Position numbers and translations under genes: made by a program. From Anaeroplasmataceae bacterium (GTDB lineage: Bacteria; Bacillota_I; Bacilli_A; Acholeplasmatales; Anaeroplasmataceae), in contig JAHHSW010000020.1 in assembly GCA_020024985.1 (NCBI GenBank), positions 1-10,084 on the forward strand: 10,084 nt of DNA. Reading direction: 5' to 3'. This document shows positions 1 to 6,117 of the stretch, piece by piece. The notes beneath the pieces are model-generated. The model was not told the DNA's origin. It was given only the letters and a program-made list of their open reading frames with translations, and made no database searches. Each line of letters starts with the position of its first letter. Position 1 is the stretch's first letter.

Positions 1-311
1 ATATTCAGGGAATTAAAATTCACTCCCTACTAATTCTTAAAAATACTAAAATGGCTTTAGAATATGCAGTAGAAAAATGGCCAATGCTTTCCTTAGAGGA
101 ATATGTTGATATTACAGTTGAACAAATTTGTAGGCTAAAGCCCACAATTATAATTCATAGGCTAGCTGCTGATAGCATAAAGGATAATCTTATTACTCCT
201 CTTTGGACTAGACGTAAGCTTGTTGTTATGAATGAAATAGACAAAAAAATGAGAGCTAATAAGCTATATCAGGGTATTTACTACCATGATAAGCCTATAG
301 ACTCTCATTAA
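1..311 (+). CDS. Radical SAM protein, TIGR01212/YhcC-like, C-terminal fragment
   Basis: The reading frame is open from the left edge (first whole codon at base 3) to TAA at 309-311, so only about the last 102 residues are visible. The ATG at 51 is internal, because the preceding codons continue the family pattern (GIKIHSLLILKNTKMA). Recognisable C-terminal signatures are LSLEEYVD, IHRLAADS and the closing stretch PLWTRRKLVVMNEIDKKM followed by YQGIYY; these are typical of the TIGR01212 radical SAM family (E. coli YhcC). The catalytic CxxxCxxC cluster lies outside the window, so activity cannot be judged. The substrate of this family is not known to me. The gene ends inside the 3' end of the convergent LeuRS-like gene, a 17-bp tail-to-tail overlap. 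The family call rests on remembered C-terminal motifs. Confidence 0.8.
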   Translation, partial: IQGIKIHSLLILKNTKMALEYAVEKWPMLSLEEYVDITVEQICRLKPTIIIHRLAADSIKDNLITPLWTRRKLVVMNEIDKKMRANKLYQGIYYHDKPIDSH

Positions 312-2292
312 TTATTGAATATTTACTATTAAAAAGCTTTTTATAAACCTCATCAGCCAAAAATGGCATAATTGGTGAAATAGCCTTTATAAACAATAGA
401 CACTGCTTTTTAGATATTGACTCCTCAAGGCAAACATTTTTAATGAATTCCTCAAGTACCCTTGTATAGCCTAAAACATCATCCTTATCAAGCTTACTCT
501 TAACCTCACTTATAAGTCTATAGAAATAAAAATCTAGCTTAGGATTTAAAGCATCTGTCGCCGCTAATAATCTTTCCTCTAGGGAATGAACCATTTCATC
601 AATCTCTAAAAGCTTATCCCTATCTATAGCTATAGGAGTATTTAAATCAGCTCCCATTACATAAAATCTAATTGAATCTGAATAATAGCTACTTAAATAT
701 CTATTAAAATCTACTAAATTATTATTAGCTCTTTTTAAATCCCTATGATCAATATCAATAGCCTTAGAAATAGGTACTACTCCCTTAATTAATGGTGGTA
801 GGCTAGCGCCTATTTCTTTTTTTATTATATTAGAAAAAATTATTGGCATTAAAAGCTGACTTATGACCTCATCACTATCAATAACCATTTCTCTAATAGT
901 TCCCCAGGCCTTATATTCATTAGCTGAGTTAGCTGAAAATATAGATTCAGTTTGACTTACATCATCATAAATAATAGAGATAATTGGAGTCATACCATCT
1001 ACATATAGGCTATTCATAGTTCCACTCATAGGCTCACCTAAAACATCAACATTATTATTAAGCTGAGGACGGAACTGAGCTGAAAAATTATATGGTAAAA
1101 ATTGCTTTAAAGGATTTAGCCTTACTCCCCTTTCAATTAGGAATGGGAATAAAGGACCAAAGCCATCTAATGATGATAATAAAATTTCCTTTTTATCATA
1201 GCTTATCTCACTAGTAGCAATCTCAGCATCAATAAAGGCCTCAAATATTTTTTCATCCGCAAGCTTTTCATCAATTCCATCAAGCAGGTCTGAATTAATC
1301 ATTTTATTATTCTTAATTATTGGAATTATTTCAAAGCCATTATTATTAGCTATTTCCATAGCCTCCTTAGAAGCAGCAGGTATTCCTAAATAGCAGGCCT
1401 CATTAAATTTAGTTGAAATAAAAATAGGTATTTTATTAGCTGTTAGTGGGTTAATGGCATATATTCCACTATACGCAAATTCATTTAAGCCATTTTCTAA
1501 ATAATCCATAACCCCATAATACTCATCTATTCCAACATATGAGGTAATATCTATATATTCTGGGTTTAAAAAAATAAAGGAAATTCCTCCCATATAGCTA
1601 GGCCTATCCATTTCTACCATTAGGGTATTATTATTAGATAGGCTTAGGCTTAGATGCATAATTCTTCTTGGCATTAAGGCATTTAAAAGCTCTTGCCTAA
1701 TATTTTCATCACATACTAAATTATTAATATCCTCTAATACATTATCTAATACATCAGCAATTTTTAGGGTAAAGGCCTTTGTTGAAATTAAAGGCAAATC
1801 CCTTGATGGAGTATTAATAGAATCATATATTTTATTATTATCCTTATCAAAATAAACCATTGTATCCTTATAGCCTATATAGCCTCTTTCATAAAGCTCT
1901 ATAAAGGATAGCTGTAGGCTACTTACAAATTCATCTGATCTCATATCTATAAGCTTATAGGGATTAATACCTATACCAAGCTCTAGCATTTGCTTATAAA
2001 ATATTTTTTGAATTTTATCATCAAGAACATTAGAATTTCTTTTACTTTCTATGAAGGATGAATTACCAAGTGAATGAAAGCCTACTGGAAATAAAACATT
2101 TCTATCCCTCATTCTTAAATATCTAGCTAAAACATCCGCATAAACAAGCTTTCTAATTTGAAGAGACTGAAAGCCGTACTGATTCATTTTAGGAAATGGA
2201 GAAAAGACATAGGCCTTCTCCTTTAATATATCATTTTCAATAATAAAGCTTTTATCATTTTGCCACTTCTTATACCACTCAGATCTACCCAT
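295..2292 (-). CDS. Leucyl-tRNA synthetase paralogue with degenerate catalytic and editing motifs
   Basis: The 665-residue protein follows the class I LeuRS layout: N-terminal Rossmann half (27-80), editing-like CP1 insertion (about 210-325), second Rossmann half (about 370-550) and a helical anticodon-binding remnant (about 560-656). Family traces are ADVLARYLRMRDRNVLFPVG near 52-71, YSGIYAINP with KIPIFI at 274-292, SDSIRFYVMGAD at 538-549 and ISPIMPFLADEVY at 638-650. The functional motifs are gone: the HMGH position reads QSLQ (42-45), the KMSKS region reads LKRANNNL (519-526), and the editing VPAHDxRD stretch reads IPAASKEA (304-311). It stops just after the helical domain, shorter than the roughly 800 or more residues of true LeuRS, so the C-terminal tRNA-binding domain is missing. 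The uninterrupted 2-kb frame argues for a maintained pseudoenzyme rather than decay. The start is set by AAGGAGGTG at 2298-2306. It lies downstream of acpP, separated by a terminator. Function unknown; ordinary leucylation is unlikely. Confidence 0.8.
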   Translation of the reverse strand: MGRSEWYKKWQNDKSFIIENDILKEKAYVFSPFPKMNQYGFQSLQIRKLVYADVLARYLRMRDRNVLFPVGFHSLGNSSFIESKRNSNVLDDKIQKIFYKQMLELGIGINPYKLIDMRSDEFVSSLQLSFIELYERGYIGYKDTMVYFDKDNNKIYDSINTPSRDLPLISTKAFTLKIADVLDNVLEDINNLVCDENIRQELLNALMPRRIMHLSLSLSNNNTLMVEMDRPSYMGGISFIFLNPEYIDITSYVGIDEYYGVMDYLENGLNEFAYSGIYAINPLTANKIPIFISTKFNEACYLGIPAASKEAMEIANNNGFEIIPIIKNNKMINSDLLDGIDEKLADEKIFEAFIDAEIATSEISYDKKEILLSSLDGFGPLFPFLIERGVRLNPLKQFLPYNFSAQFRPQLNNNVDVLGEPMSGTMNSLYVDGMTPIISIIYDDVSQTESIFSANSANEYKAWGTIREMVIDSDEVISQLLMPIIFSNIIKKEIGASLPPLIKGVVPISKAIDIDHRDLKRANNNLVDFNRYLSSYYSDSIRFYVMGADLNTPIAIDRDKLLEIDEMVHSLEERLLAATDALNPKLDFYFYRLISEVKSKLDKDDVLGYTRVLEEFIKNVCLEESISKKQCLLFIKAISPIMPFLADEVYKKLFNSKYSIINESL

Positions 2293-2313
2293 GCCTTCAC
2301 CTCCTTAAGGGAC

Positions 2314-2340
2314 AAAAAAAGGCTACGCAGATGCGTAACC
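2314..2340 (-). terminator. Intrinsic terminator/attenuator between acpP and the LeuRS-like gene
   Basis: Read leftward, GGTTACGC and GCGTAGCC pair over eight positions with one U-G wobble around a four-base loop (2321-2340), followed immediately by seven T (2314-2320). It begins nine bases after the ACP stop codon and ends about 20 bases before the LeuRS-like start. There is no room for a promoter after it, so expression of the downstream gene probably depends on read-through. Confidence 0.88.
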
Positions 2341-2349
2341 TAATGCTTG

Positions 2350-2580
2350 TTAGATTAATGACTTAATATAGTCTACTAAGTTACCTACTGTTGAGATAGA
2401 ATCGGCATTATCTGCCTCAATAAAAATATTAAAAGCATCCTCTAGATCCATGACGATTTGAACTGCATCAATACTATCAGCACCTAAATCCTCCTTAAGA
2501 TTTGCCTCTAAAGTAACCTTCTCAGGAGCACAATTTAATTCTTCAATTATGATCTCCTTAACTTTATTAAAAATATCCAT
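2350..2580 (-). CDS. acpP: Acyl carrier protein
   Basis: The 76-residue acidic protein is the standard ACP length. The phosphopantetheine site is LGADSID, with Ser36 as the modified residue. The rest of the family pattern is present: LKEDLGADS, VMDLEDAF and the closing STVGNLVDYI. It is a cytoplasmic carrier of acyl chains for fatty-acid or phospholipid synthesis, or for a dedicated pathway. I chose the start at 2580 because AAGGAGG sits eight bases upstream of it; an in-frame ATG seven codons earlier (2601) would place that ribosome binding site inside the coding sequence. A strong promoter lies just upstream and a terminator just downstream, so ACP is mainly a single-gene transcript. No other fatty-acid synthesis gene is visible. 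Its partner gene by position is the unusual LeuRS-like protein. Confidence 0.95.
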   Translation of the reverse strand: MDIFNKVKEIIIEELNCAPEKVTLEANLKEDLGADSIDAVQIVMDLEDAFNIFIEADNADSISTVGNLVDYIKSLI

Positions 2581-2588
2581 TTTGATAT

Positions 2589-2595
2589 CCTCCTT
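2589..2595 (-). promoter_or_regulatory. Ribosome binding site of acpP (decides the start)
   Basis: AAGGAGG on the minus strand with eight bases to the ATG at 2580. It excludes the longer in-frame start at 2601. Confidence 0.85.
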
Positions 2596-2610
2596 AAACA
2601 TTTCATTCCG

Positions 2611-2639
2611 ATTATAGCAAATTTAAGACTTTTTGTAAA
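2611..2639 (-). promoter_or_regulatory. Predicted sigma-A promoter of acpP
   Basis: The -35 element is TTTACA (2634-2639) and the -10 is a consensus TATAAT (2611-2616), with a 17-bp spacer. Transcription would start near 2604, giving a leader of roughly 24 bases that contains the ribosome binding site. I do not see a convincing FapR-type operator here. Confidence 0.8.
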
Positions 2640-2738
2640 CCTTAATTAGGAAAGATAGCCAAAAATGACAGATTCGGTATTTAATAGCTCATTAAAGCAT
2701 TAACAATTATTTCTTTATTTTTATGCTAATAAGCTATA

Positions 2739-3167
2739 TTACTCTACTGCTACTAATAGGACATCAATGACTATCTTTTGAGCCTTAAGCTCATTAATTA
2801 GCCCCTGAATAGACATATTAGCATCTAATATTTGAATTGTTAGGGTAACAAAGGCAATATTATGGATTGGTACCTCCTGATTAATAGCTAATATATTTGC
2901 ATTTCTTGAGGCTATTTCATTTAAAATATTTGATAGCGCTCCTGGCTCATCTACAAGCTTTAAGGATAAGATTATTCTCTTGCCAGCTCTCATAGATGGT
3001 CTATCAACATAATCCTTATATTTATAGAAGGTAGATCTTGATAAGCCTACCTGCTTACAGGCATCAGAAATATTAACTCCTCTACCTACAATTTCCTTTA
3101 TTTCAATAACCTTTTCAAAATAATCAGGTAATACCTTCTTATGAATTATAAAATAATCATCTGTCAT
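2739..3167 (-). CDS. pheB: PheB-like ACT-domain protein (UPF0735)
   Basis: The 142-residue protein matches the layout of Bacillus PheB/UPF0735. A short N-terminal segment (FIIHKKVLPDYFEKVIEIK) is followed by a helix-turn-helix-like stretch, ISDACKQVGLSRSTFYKYKD (33-52). A C-terminal ACT domain of about 75 residues begins at RIILSLKLVDEPGALSNIL; its LxDxPGALS turn is the usual amino-acid ligand site. Known relatives lie beside phenylalanine or threonine/homoserine genes and are thought to be regulatory, although the biochemical role is not settled. Here it is alone, with its own consensus promoter and AAGGAGG ribosome binding site (3174-3180). An amino-acid-sensing role is inferred from the fold only. 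I see no strong terminator after it. Confidence 0.88.
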   Translation of the reverse strand: MTDDYFIIHKKVLPDYFEKVIEIKEIVGRGVNISDACKQVGLSRSTFYKYKDYVDRPSMRAGKRIILSLKLVDEPGALSNILNEIASRNANILAINQEVPIHNIAFVTLTIQILDANMSIQGLINELKAQKIVIDVLLVAVE

Positions 3168-3221
3168 ATTAATCCTCCTTTATTGCTATAGCATTTTTAA
3201 GAAGCTAAAGCTATTTAATAT

Positions 3222-3250
3222 ATTATAATATGTTTAAGACTTTAAAACAA
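3222..3250 (-). promoter_or_regulatory. Predicted sigma-A promoter of the PheB-like gene
   Basis: TTGTTT (3245-3250), a 17-bp spacer and TATAAT (3222-3227). The -35 lies within a short inverted repeat, AAAACA-AG-TGTTTT (3244-3257, plus-strand reading), a possible but weak operator candidate. The leader would be about 48 bases. Confidence 0.72.
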
Positions 3251-3306
3251 GTGTTTTTCTATGTAAAACATTATTAAATTTTAAAATTAGCTATAGACCA
3301 CAAGCC

Positions 3307-4278
3307 TTATTCCATTGGATATTTAATTTTATTTATCGCTCTTATTCTATCTAGTGTCTTCATAACAAATAGACTTTCAGATAAAGGCATAGAAATACTT
3401 TCTGTAAGTCCCTTTTTTAAGCACTCATTACACTCTAAAAGCTGATATTCATAGCCTGTAACCTGCTGAGGTACAGTTATATCCTTAAGCATACGATAAT
3501 TTCTATCATATACTCTAATATTATGAGGATTATTAACATTATCTACTCTTATATAGCCATTATCTCCATAAATATAGCCTCTTCTATCAGTTATAGCTGA
3601 CATTGTACAGTGTAGATGGGCAACCCTATCCTTATAATAAAGAGTATAATCATCCTCCCTATCTACCCCAAGCTCAGTTTTAAGAGCGCTGGCCTCTATT
3701 CTTAGATAATCATCACCAAAAACCATTAGGGCAAAATTAAGTGGATAAATACCAACATCCATTAAGGCACCTCCACATAATTCTGGCCTTAAAAGCCTCT
3801 CGACCTTCCTTAAATTATAGCCTAAATTAGCGCTTAGGCTTGAAATTTCACCAATTATATTACTCTTTACTAAATCATTAACAATCCTTCTTGAGGGCAT
3901 AAAGCGTGTCCAAATAGCCTCAACCAATAAAAGCTTATGCTCCCTTGCAAAGCTTATACAGGCCTCTGCCTCCTCCTCATTAACCATAAAGGCCTTTTCA
4001 CATAAAACGGCCTTATTATGAGTTAGGGCTAGCATTGTATGCCTATAATGATGAGAATGTGGGGTTGCTACATAAACTAAATCTACATTAGGATCCTCAC
4101 ATAGCTCCTCATAGCTACCATAGGCAACCACACCTCCATACTCCCTTTTAAACTCCTCTGCTTTATTAATATCTCTTGCTGAAACTGCATAAAGCTCTAT
4201 TTCACTATTATGCATTTCTCTAATAGTAATAGCCATAGTTTTAGCTATACTACCACAGCCTATAAAACCAATTTTCAT
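3307..4278 (-). CDS. Gfo/Idh/MocA-family NAD(P)-dependent oxidoreductase
   Basis: The 323-residue protein is the normal length for the family. The N-terminal Rossmann fold starts at the first residue with MKIGFIGCGSIAKTM (GxGxxA dinucleotide loop, 7-12). Next come VDLVYVATPHSHHY (65-78) and the catalytic CEKAF with Lys95. The C-terminal substrate domain carries GGALMDVGIYPL (169-180), equivalent to the D-x-G-x-Y active-site pattern. It most resembles the dihydrodiol-dehydrogenase/deoxyhexose type that oxidises sugars, inositols or similar polyols; the actual substrate cannot be read. I chose the ATG at 4278 because AGAGGTGA lies just before it; the GTG three codons upstream (4287) sits inside that ribosome binding site. 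It follows the terminator of the dehydratase-like operon and appears to have its own promoter, so a functional tie to that operon is uncertain. Confidence 0.88.
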   Translation of the reverse strand: MKIGFIGCGSIAKTMAITIREMHNSEIELYAVSARDINKAEEFKREYGGVVAYGSYEELCEDPNVDLVYVATPHSHHYRHTMLALTHNKAVLCEKAFMVNEEEAEACISFAREHKLLLVEAIWTRFMPSRRIVNDLVKSNIIGEISSLSANLGYNLRKVERLLRPELCGGALMDVGIYPLNFALMVFGDDYLRIEASALKTELGVDREDDYTLYYKDRVAHLHCTMSAITDRRGYIYGDNGYIRVDNVNNPHNIRVYDRNYRMLKDITVPQQVTGYEYQLLECNECLKKGLTESISMPLSESLFVMKTLDRIRAINKIKYPME

Positions 4279-4283
4279 AAACG

Positions 4284-4291
4284 TCACCTCT
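4284..4291 (-). promoter_or_regulatory. Ribosome binding site of the Gfo/Idh gene (decides the start)
   Basis: AGAGGTGA on the minus strand, five bases before the ATG at 4278. The alternative GTG start (4285-4287) is part of this motif and is therefore unlikely. Confidence 0.75.
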
Positions 4292-4298
4292 ATTTATA

Positions 4299-4327
4299 AT
4301 TTTAAAGCATTTCTTCTCTTCTTTCAA
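4299..4327 (-). promoter_or_regulatory. Predicted promoter of the Gfo/Idh gene
   Basis: TTGAAA (4322-4327), a 17-bp spacer and TAAAAT (4299-4304) on the minus strand. Transcription would start near 4292, leaving a very short leader that just includes the ribosome binding site. Its position directly after the upstream terminator supports a separate unit, but the short leader makes this less certain. Confidence 0.5.
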
Positions 4328-4340
4328 GAAAGCAAAGCCA

Positions 4341-4370
4341 AAAAAAGAGCCTAAAAGCTTTTAGACTCTT
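4341..4370 (-). terminator. Intrinsic terminator of the six-gene operon
   Basis: Read leftward, arms AAGAG-T-CTAAA and TTTAG-G-CTCTT pair almost perfectly (one U-G) around a small AGCT loop, followed by a T tract (plus-strand A run 4341-4346). It lies about ten bases after the stop codon of the acetyl-CoA-synthase-like gene and marks the end of the operon that starts at 9682. Confidence 0.87.
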
Positions 4371-4379
4371 CCTAGCTAA

Positions 4380-5123
4380 TTATTTTTTCTTATCATTTAA
4401 AGCCTTATCTCTTTCAGCAATTTGCTTAAAGTGAAGCTCTCTTAGCTCCTCTATATCCTCACAAATTGCCTTTAAGGGACAGGCCTCACAATCTAGAATA
4501 ACATTTTTTAAAACATGATCAAAGTTATCAGTAACCTCATCTACATACTTACTAAGCTTACAAAGCTCAGGGTTAAAATCATAGTCTCCAACAATAAAGA
4601 CTATAATAGCGTTATTAACTCCCTCCAGCTTCTTATAATGATTAATATATAGATTACCAAGTATTTCAAATGATAATCCCTTCTTTATTGCCTTTTTACT
4701 TACTCTAATGTTTTCTCTATTTTCAAAGCTACTAGATAAAATCATATAGCCCTCAGGAATCATTTTATATCTTTGATAATCAAGCTTCTTTACCCCTATA
4801 TAGGCCTTATTTTGATTTTCAATATCATCAATATTTAAAAAGACAATTCTTGAGAAATTAGTGTTTTCCTTTATATCCTTTAAATCCTTACCAATAAGAA
4901 TAATTCTATCCTCATTAACTAGCTCCTTAGTTGAGGTAGGGCAGGTATAAACACTACAAGGCTTAAAGCGGTCTCCAAGCTCAAAGGCAACCTCACGCTG
5001 CATAATAAATTCATTAGTATCTAATAAATTCCAGCTAACGTCCTTATTCACCCTAAGCTCCCTATAGCTAACATCCTTTAAAATGTCCCTTGTCATTCTA
5101 ATTAGTCCATCATATACATTCAT
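4380..5123 (-). CDS. Stand-alone acetyl-CoA synthase middle-domain-like protein with C-terminal CxxCx5C
   Basis: The 247-residue protein resembles the central domain of the bacterial acetyl-CoA synthase (AcsB/CdhC) and nothing else in that enzyme. Traces are FELGDRFKPCSVY (47-59, compare the VEMGG...PAFELV segment), DRIILIGKDLKDIKE (72-86, compare KIEVIGPDIDQIPEG), MIPEGYMIL (121-129) and NIRVSKKAIKKGLSFEILG (138-156, compare NWLRVSKDAVAKGFRFKNYG), followed by a strand ending IVGD. The A-cluster domain and the CO-dehydrogenase-contacting N-terminus are absent. A C-terminal motif Cys212-x2-Cys215-x5-Cys221, followed by EELRELHF, plus Cys56, Cys61 and Cys188 could bind a metal cluster. In acetyl-CoA synthase this middle domain has been linked to CoA binding, so a CoA or partner-docking role is inferred. 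It is the last gene of the operon. No clear ribosome binding site precedes its ATG, which suggests translational coupling to the small gene seven bases upstream. Confidence 0.72.
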   Translation of the reverse strand: MNVYDGLIRMTRDILKDVSYRELRVNKDVSWNLLDTNEFIMQREVAFELGDRFKPCSVYTCPTSTKELVNEDRIILIGKDLKDIKENTNFSRIVFLNIDDIENQNKAYIGVKKLDYQRYKMIPEGYMILSSSFENRENIRVSKKAIKKGLSFEILGNLYINHYKKLEGVNNAIIVFIVGDYDFNPELCKLSKYVDEVTDNFDHVLKNVILDCEACPLKAICEDIEELRELHFKQIAERDKALNDKKK

Positions 5124-5130
5124 AGGCTAA

Positions 5131-5298
5131 TTAAATCTTTCCCTCTTTCTTTTTCTTATCATGATACCTAATAAGAATATCATATACCTTCTCAAGCATC
5201 TTATTATCACCATTAGTTAAATAAAGAATCCAGCTTAATAAATATAAAGCTATCGGAAGCGATACTAGTACAATTAATAATATCCAATACCAAGCCAT
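5131..5298 (-). CDS. Small single-pass membrane protein (55 residues)
   Basis: The frame from ATG at 5298 to TAA at 5131 encodes 55 residues. A hydrophobic segment of about 24 residues (3-26: WYWILLIVLVSLPIALYLLS then WILYL) is followed by a polar tail ending in DKKKKEGKI. The positive tail predicts the N-terminus outside and the C-terminus in the cytoplasm. A strong ribosome binding site, AAGGAGGAG (5303-5311), overlaps the end of the activator gene, and the next gene starts seven bases after the stop, so it sits tightly within the operon. I do not recognise a family. It may anchor operon proteins at the membrane, or be a small accessory subunit; that is inference from position and topology only. 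Confidence 0.75.
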   Translation of the reverse strand: MAWYWILLIVLVSLPIALYLLSWILYLTNGDNKMLEKVYDILIRYHDKKKKEGKI

Positions 5299-5309
5299 AC
5301 TACTCCTCC

Positions 5310-6101
5310 TTATTCATCTAAGCCCTTTTGACGAGCATATTCTGCTGCACCTAGAGCACCCATTAATTGTGGGTCAGTCTTTAAATCGATCACCTTAATA
5401 TGTAATACCTTTTCAATAGCCTTCTTTAAGCCAATATTCTTAGCACAGCCTCCAGTTAGAGTGATTGAATCACGAGCTCCAGCCTTCTTAGCCATAATGA
5501 AGCATCTCTTAGCTACTGATTGCTGAATACCTGCCGCAATCTCATTCTTTGGCTTACCCTCACCTACTAAAGTGATTACCTCAGACTCAGCAAATACTGT
5601 ACATTGAGAGGTAATAGGAATTACATTCTCTGCAGTTAATGAAAGCTCTGCAAAGCCGTCTAGAGTAGTTTCAAAGGCATTAGCCATTGCCTCAAAGAAT
5701 CTACCAGTACCAGCAGCACACTTATCGTTCATAGCGAATGATAATACTGTACCATCCTTATCGATAGAAATACCCTTTACGTCCTGTCCACCGATATCAA
5801 TAATTGCCTTAACATTAGGATCAGTTACATGTACACCCATAGCGTGGCAGGAAATCTCTGAAATATTCTCATCTGCCTGTGGTACCTTGTTACGTCCGTA
5901 ACCTGTACCTACTAAATAGGTTAAATCCTCTATGCTATTTAAGCCTGCCTTCTTAACAGTCTCAGCTAAGGCTTCCTTAGCTGAAACCTCAGCATTAATC
6001 TTACTTCTAATTGTAGTTGTTGCTACAATCTTGCCATTTTCATCTATAATGACACACTTTGTGTATGTTGAACCAACATCACAGCCACCAAACATTTTCA
6101 T
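5310..6101 (-). CDS. 2-hydroxyacyl-CoA dehydratase activator / component A ATPase (HgdC/BcrAD/BadFG family)
   Basis: The 263-residue protein is the usual length for the archerase activators. ASKHA-fold nucleotide motifs are present: CDVGSTYTK (7-15), DIGGQDVKG (102-110) and LTGGCAKN (215-222). The bridging [4Fe-4S] cluster of the homodimer is held by one pair of cysteines per subunit, seen here as NDKCAAGTGRF (Cys128) and TSQCTVFAESEV (Cys167). It uses ATP hydrolysis to pass one low-potential electron to its partner reductase, very likely the two subunits encoded just upstream. I chose the ATG at 6101 (MKMFGGCDVG) because GGAGG lies eight bases before it; the longest open frame (from 6146) would overlap the preceding gene and add a non-homologous leader. 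A single copy suggests a homodimer, as in HgdC, rather than the two distinct ATPase subunits of benzoyl-CoA reductase. Confidence 0.93.
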   Translation of the reverse strand: MKMFGGCDVGSTYTKCVIIDENGKIVATTTIRSKINAEVSAKEALAETVKKAGLNSIEDLTYLVGTGYGRNKVPQADENISEISCHAMGVHVTDPNVKAIIDIGGQDVKGISIDKDGTVLSFAMNDKCAAGTGRFFEAMANAFETTLDGFAELSLTAENVIPITSQCTVFAESEVITLVGEGKPKNEIAAGIQQSVAKRCFIMAKKAGARDSITLTGGCAKNIGLKKAIEKVLHIKVIDLKTDPQLMGALGAAEYARQKGLDE

Positions 6102-6109
6102 CTCTATAT

Positions 6110-6114
6110 CCTCC
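6110..6114 (-). promoter_or_regulatory. Ribosome binding site of the activator gene (decides the start)
   Basis: GGAGG on the minus strand in the 16-base gap after the preceding stop codon, eight bases before the ATG at 6101. It rejects the longer in-frame start at 6146. Confidence 0.8.
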
Positions 6115-6117
6115 AAA

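Noticed and set aside
51..311. A short complete gene starting at ATG 51
   Set aside because: The frame is open to the left edge and the codons before 51 continue the radical SAM family pattern, so this is the C-terminal part of a larger gene.
2581..2601. Longer ACP starting at 2601
   Set aside because: The AAGGAGG at 2589-2595 lies downstream of that ATG and fits the start at 2580, which gives a 76-residue protein of normal ACP length.
2293..2610. T-box leader controlling the LeuRS-like gene
   Set aside because: No T-box consensus, specifier stem or antiterminator is visible, and the hairpin directly follows acpP.
2642..2738. Possible terminator after the PheB-like gene
   Set aside because: The only pairing found is AT-rich with a bulge and is not followed by a T tract, so it is not good evidence of termination.
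3307..4278. Gfo/Idh oxidoreductase as a seventh gene of the dehydratase-like operon
   Set aside because: A strong terminator and a plausible new promoter separate them, so common transcription would need read-through; a metabolic link cannot be excluded.
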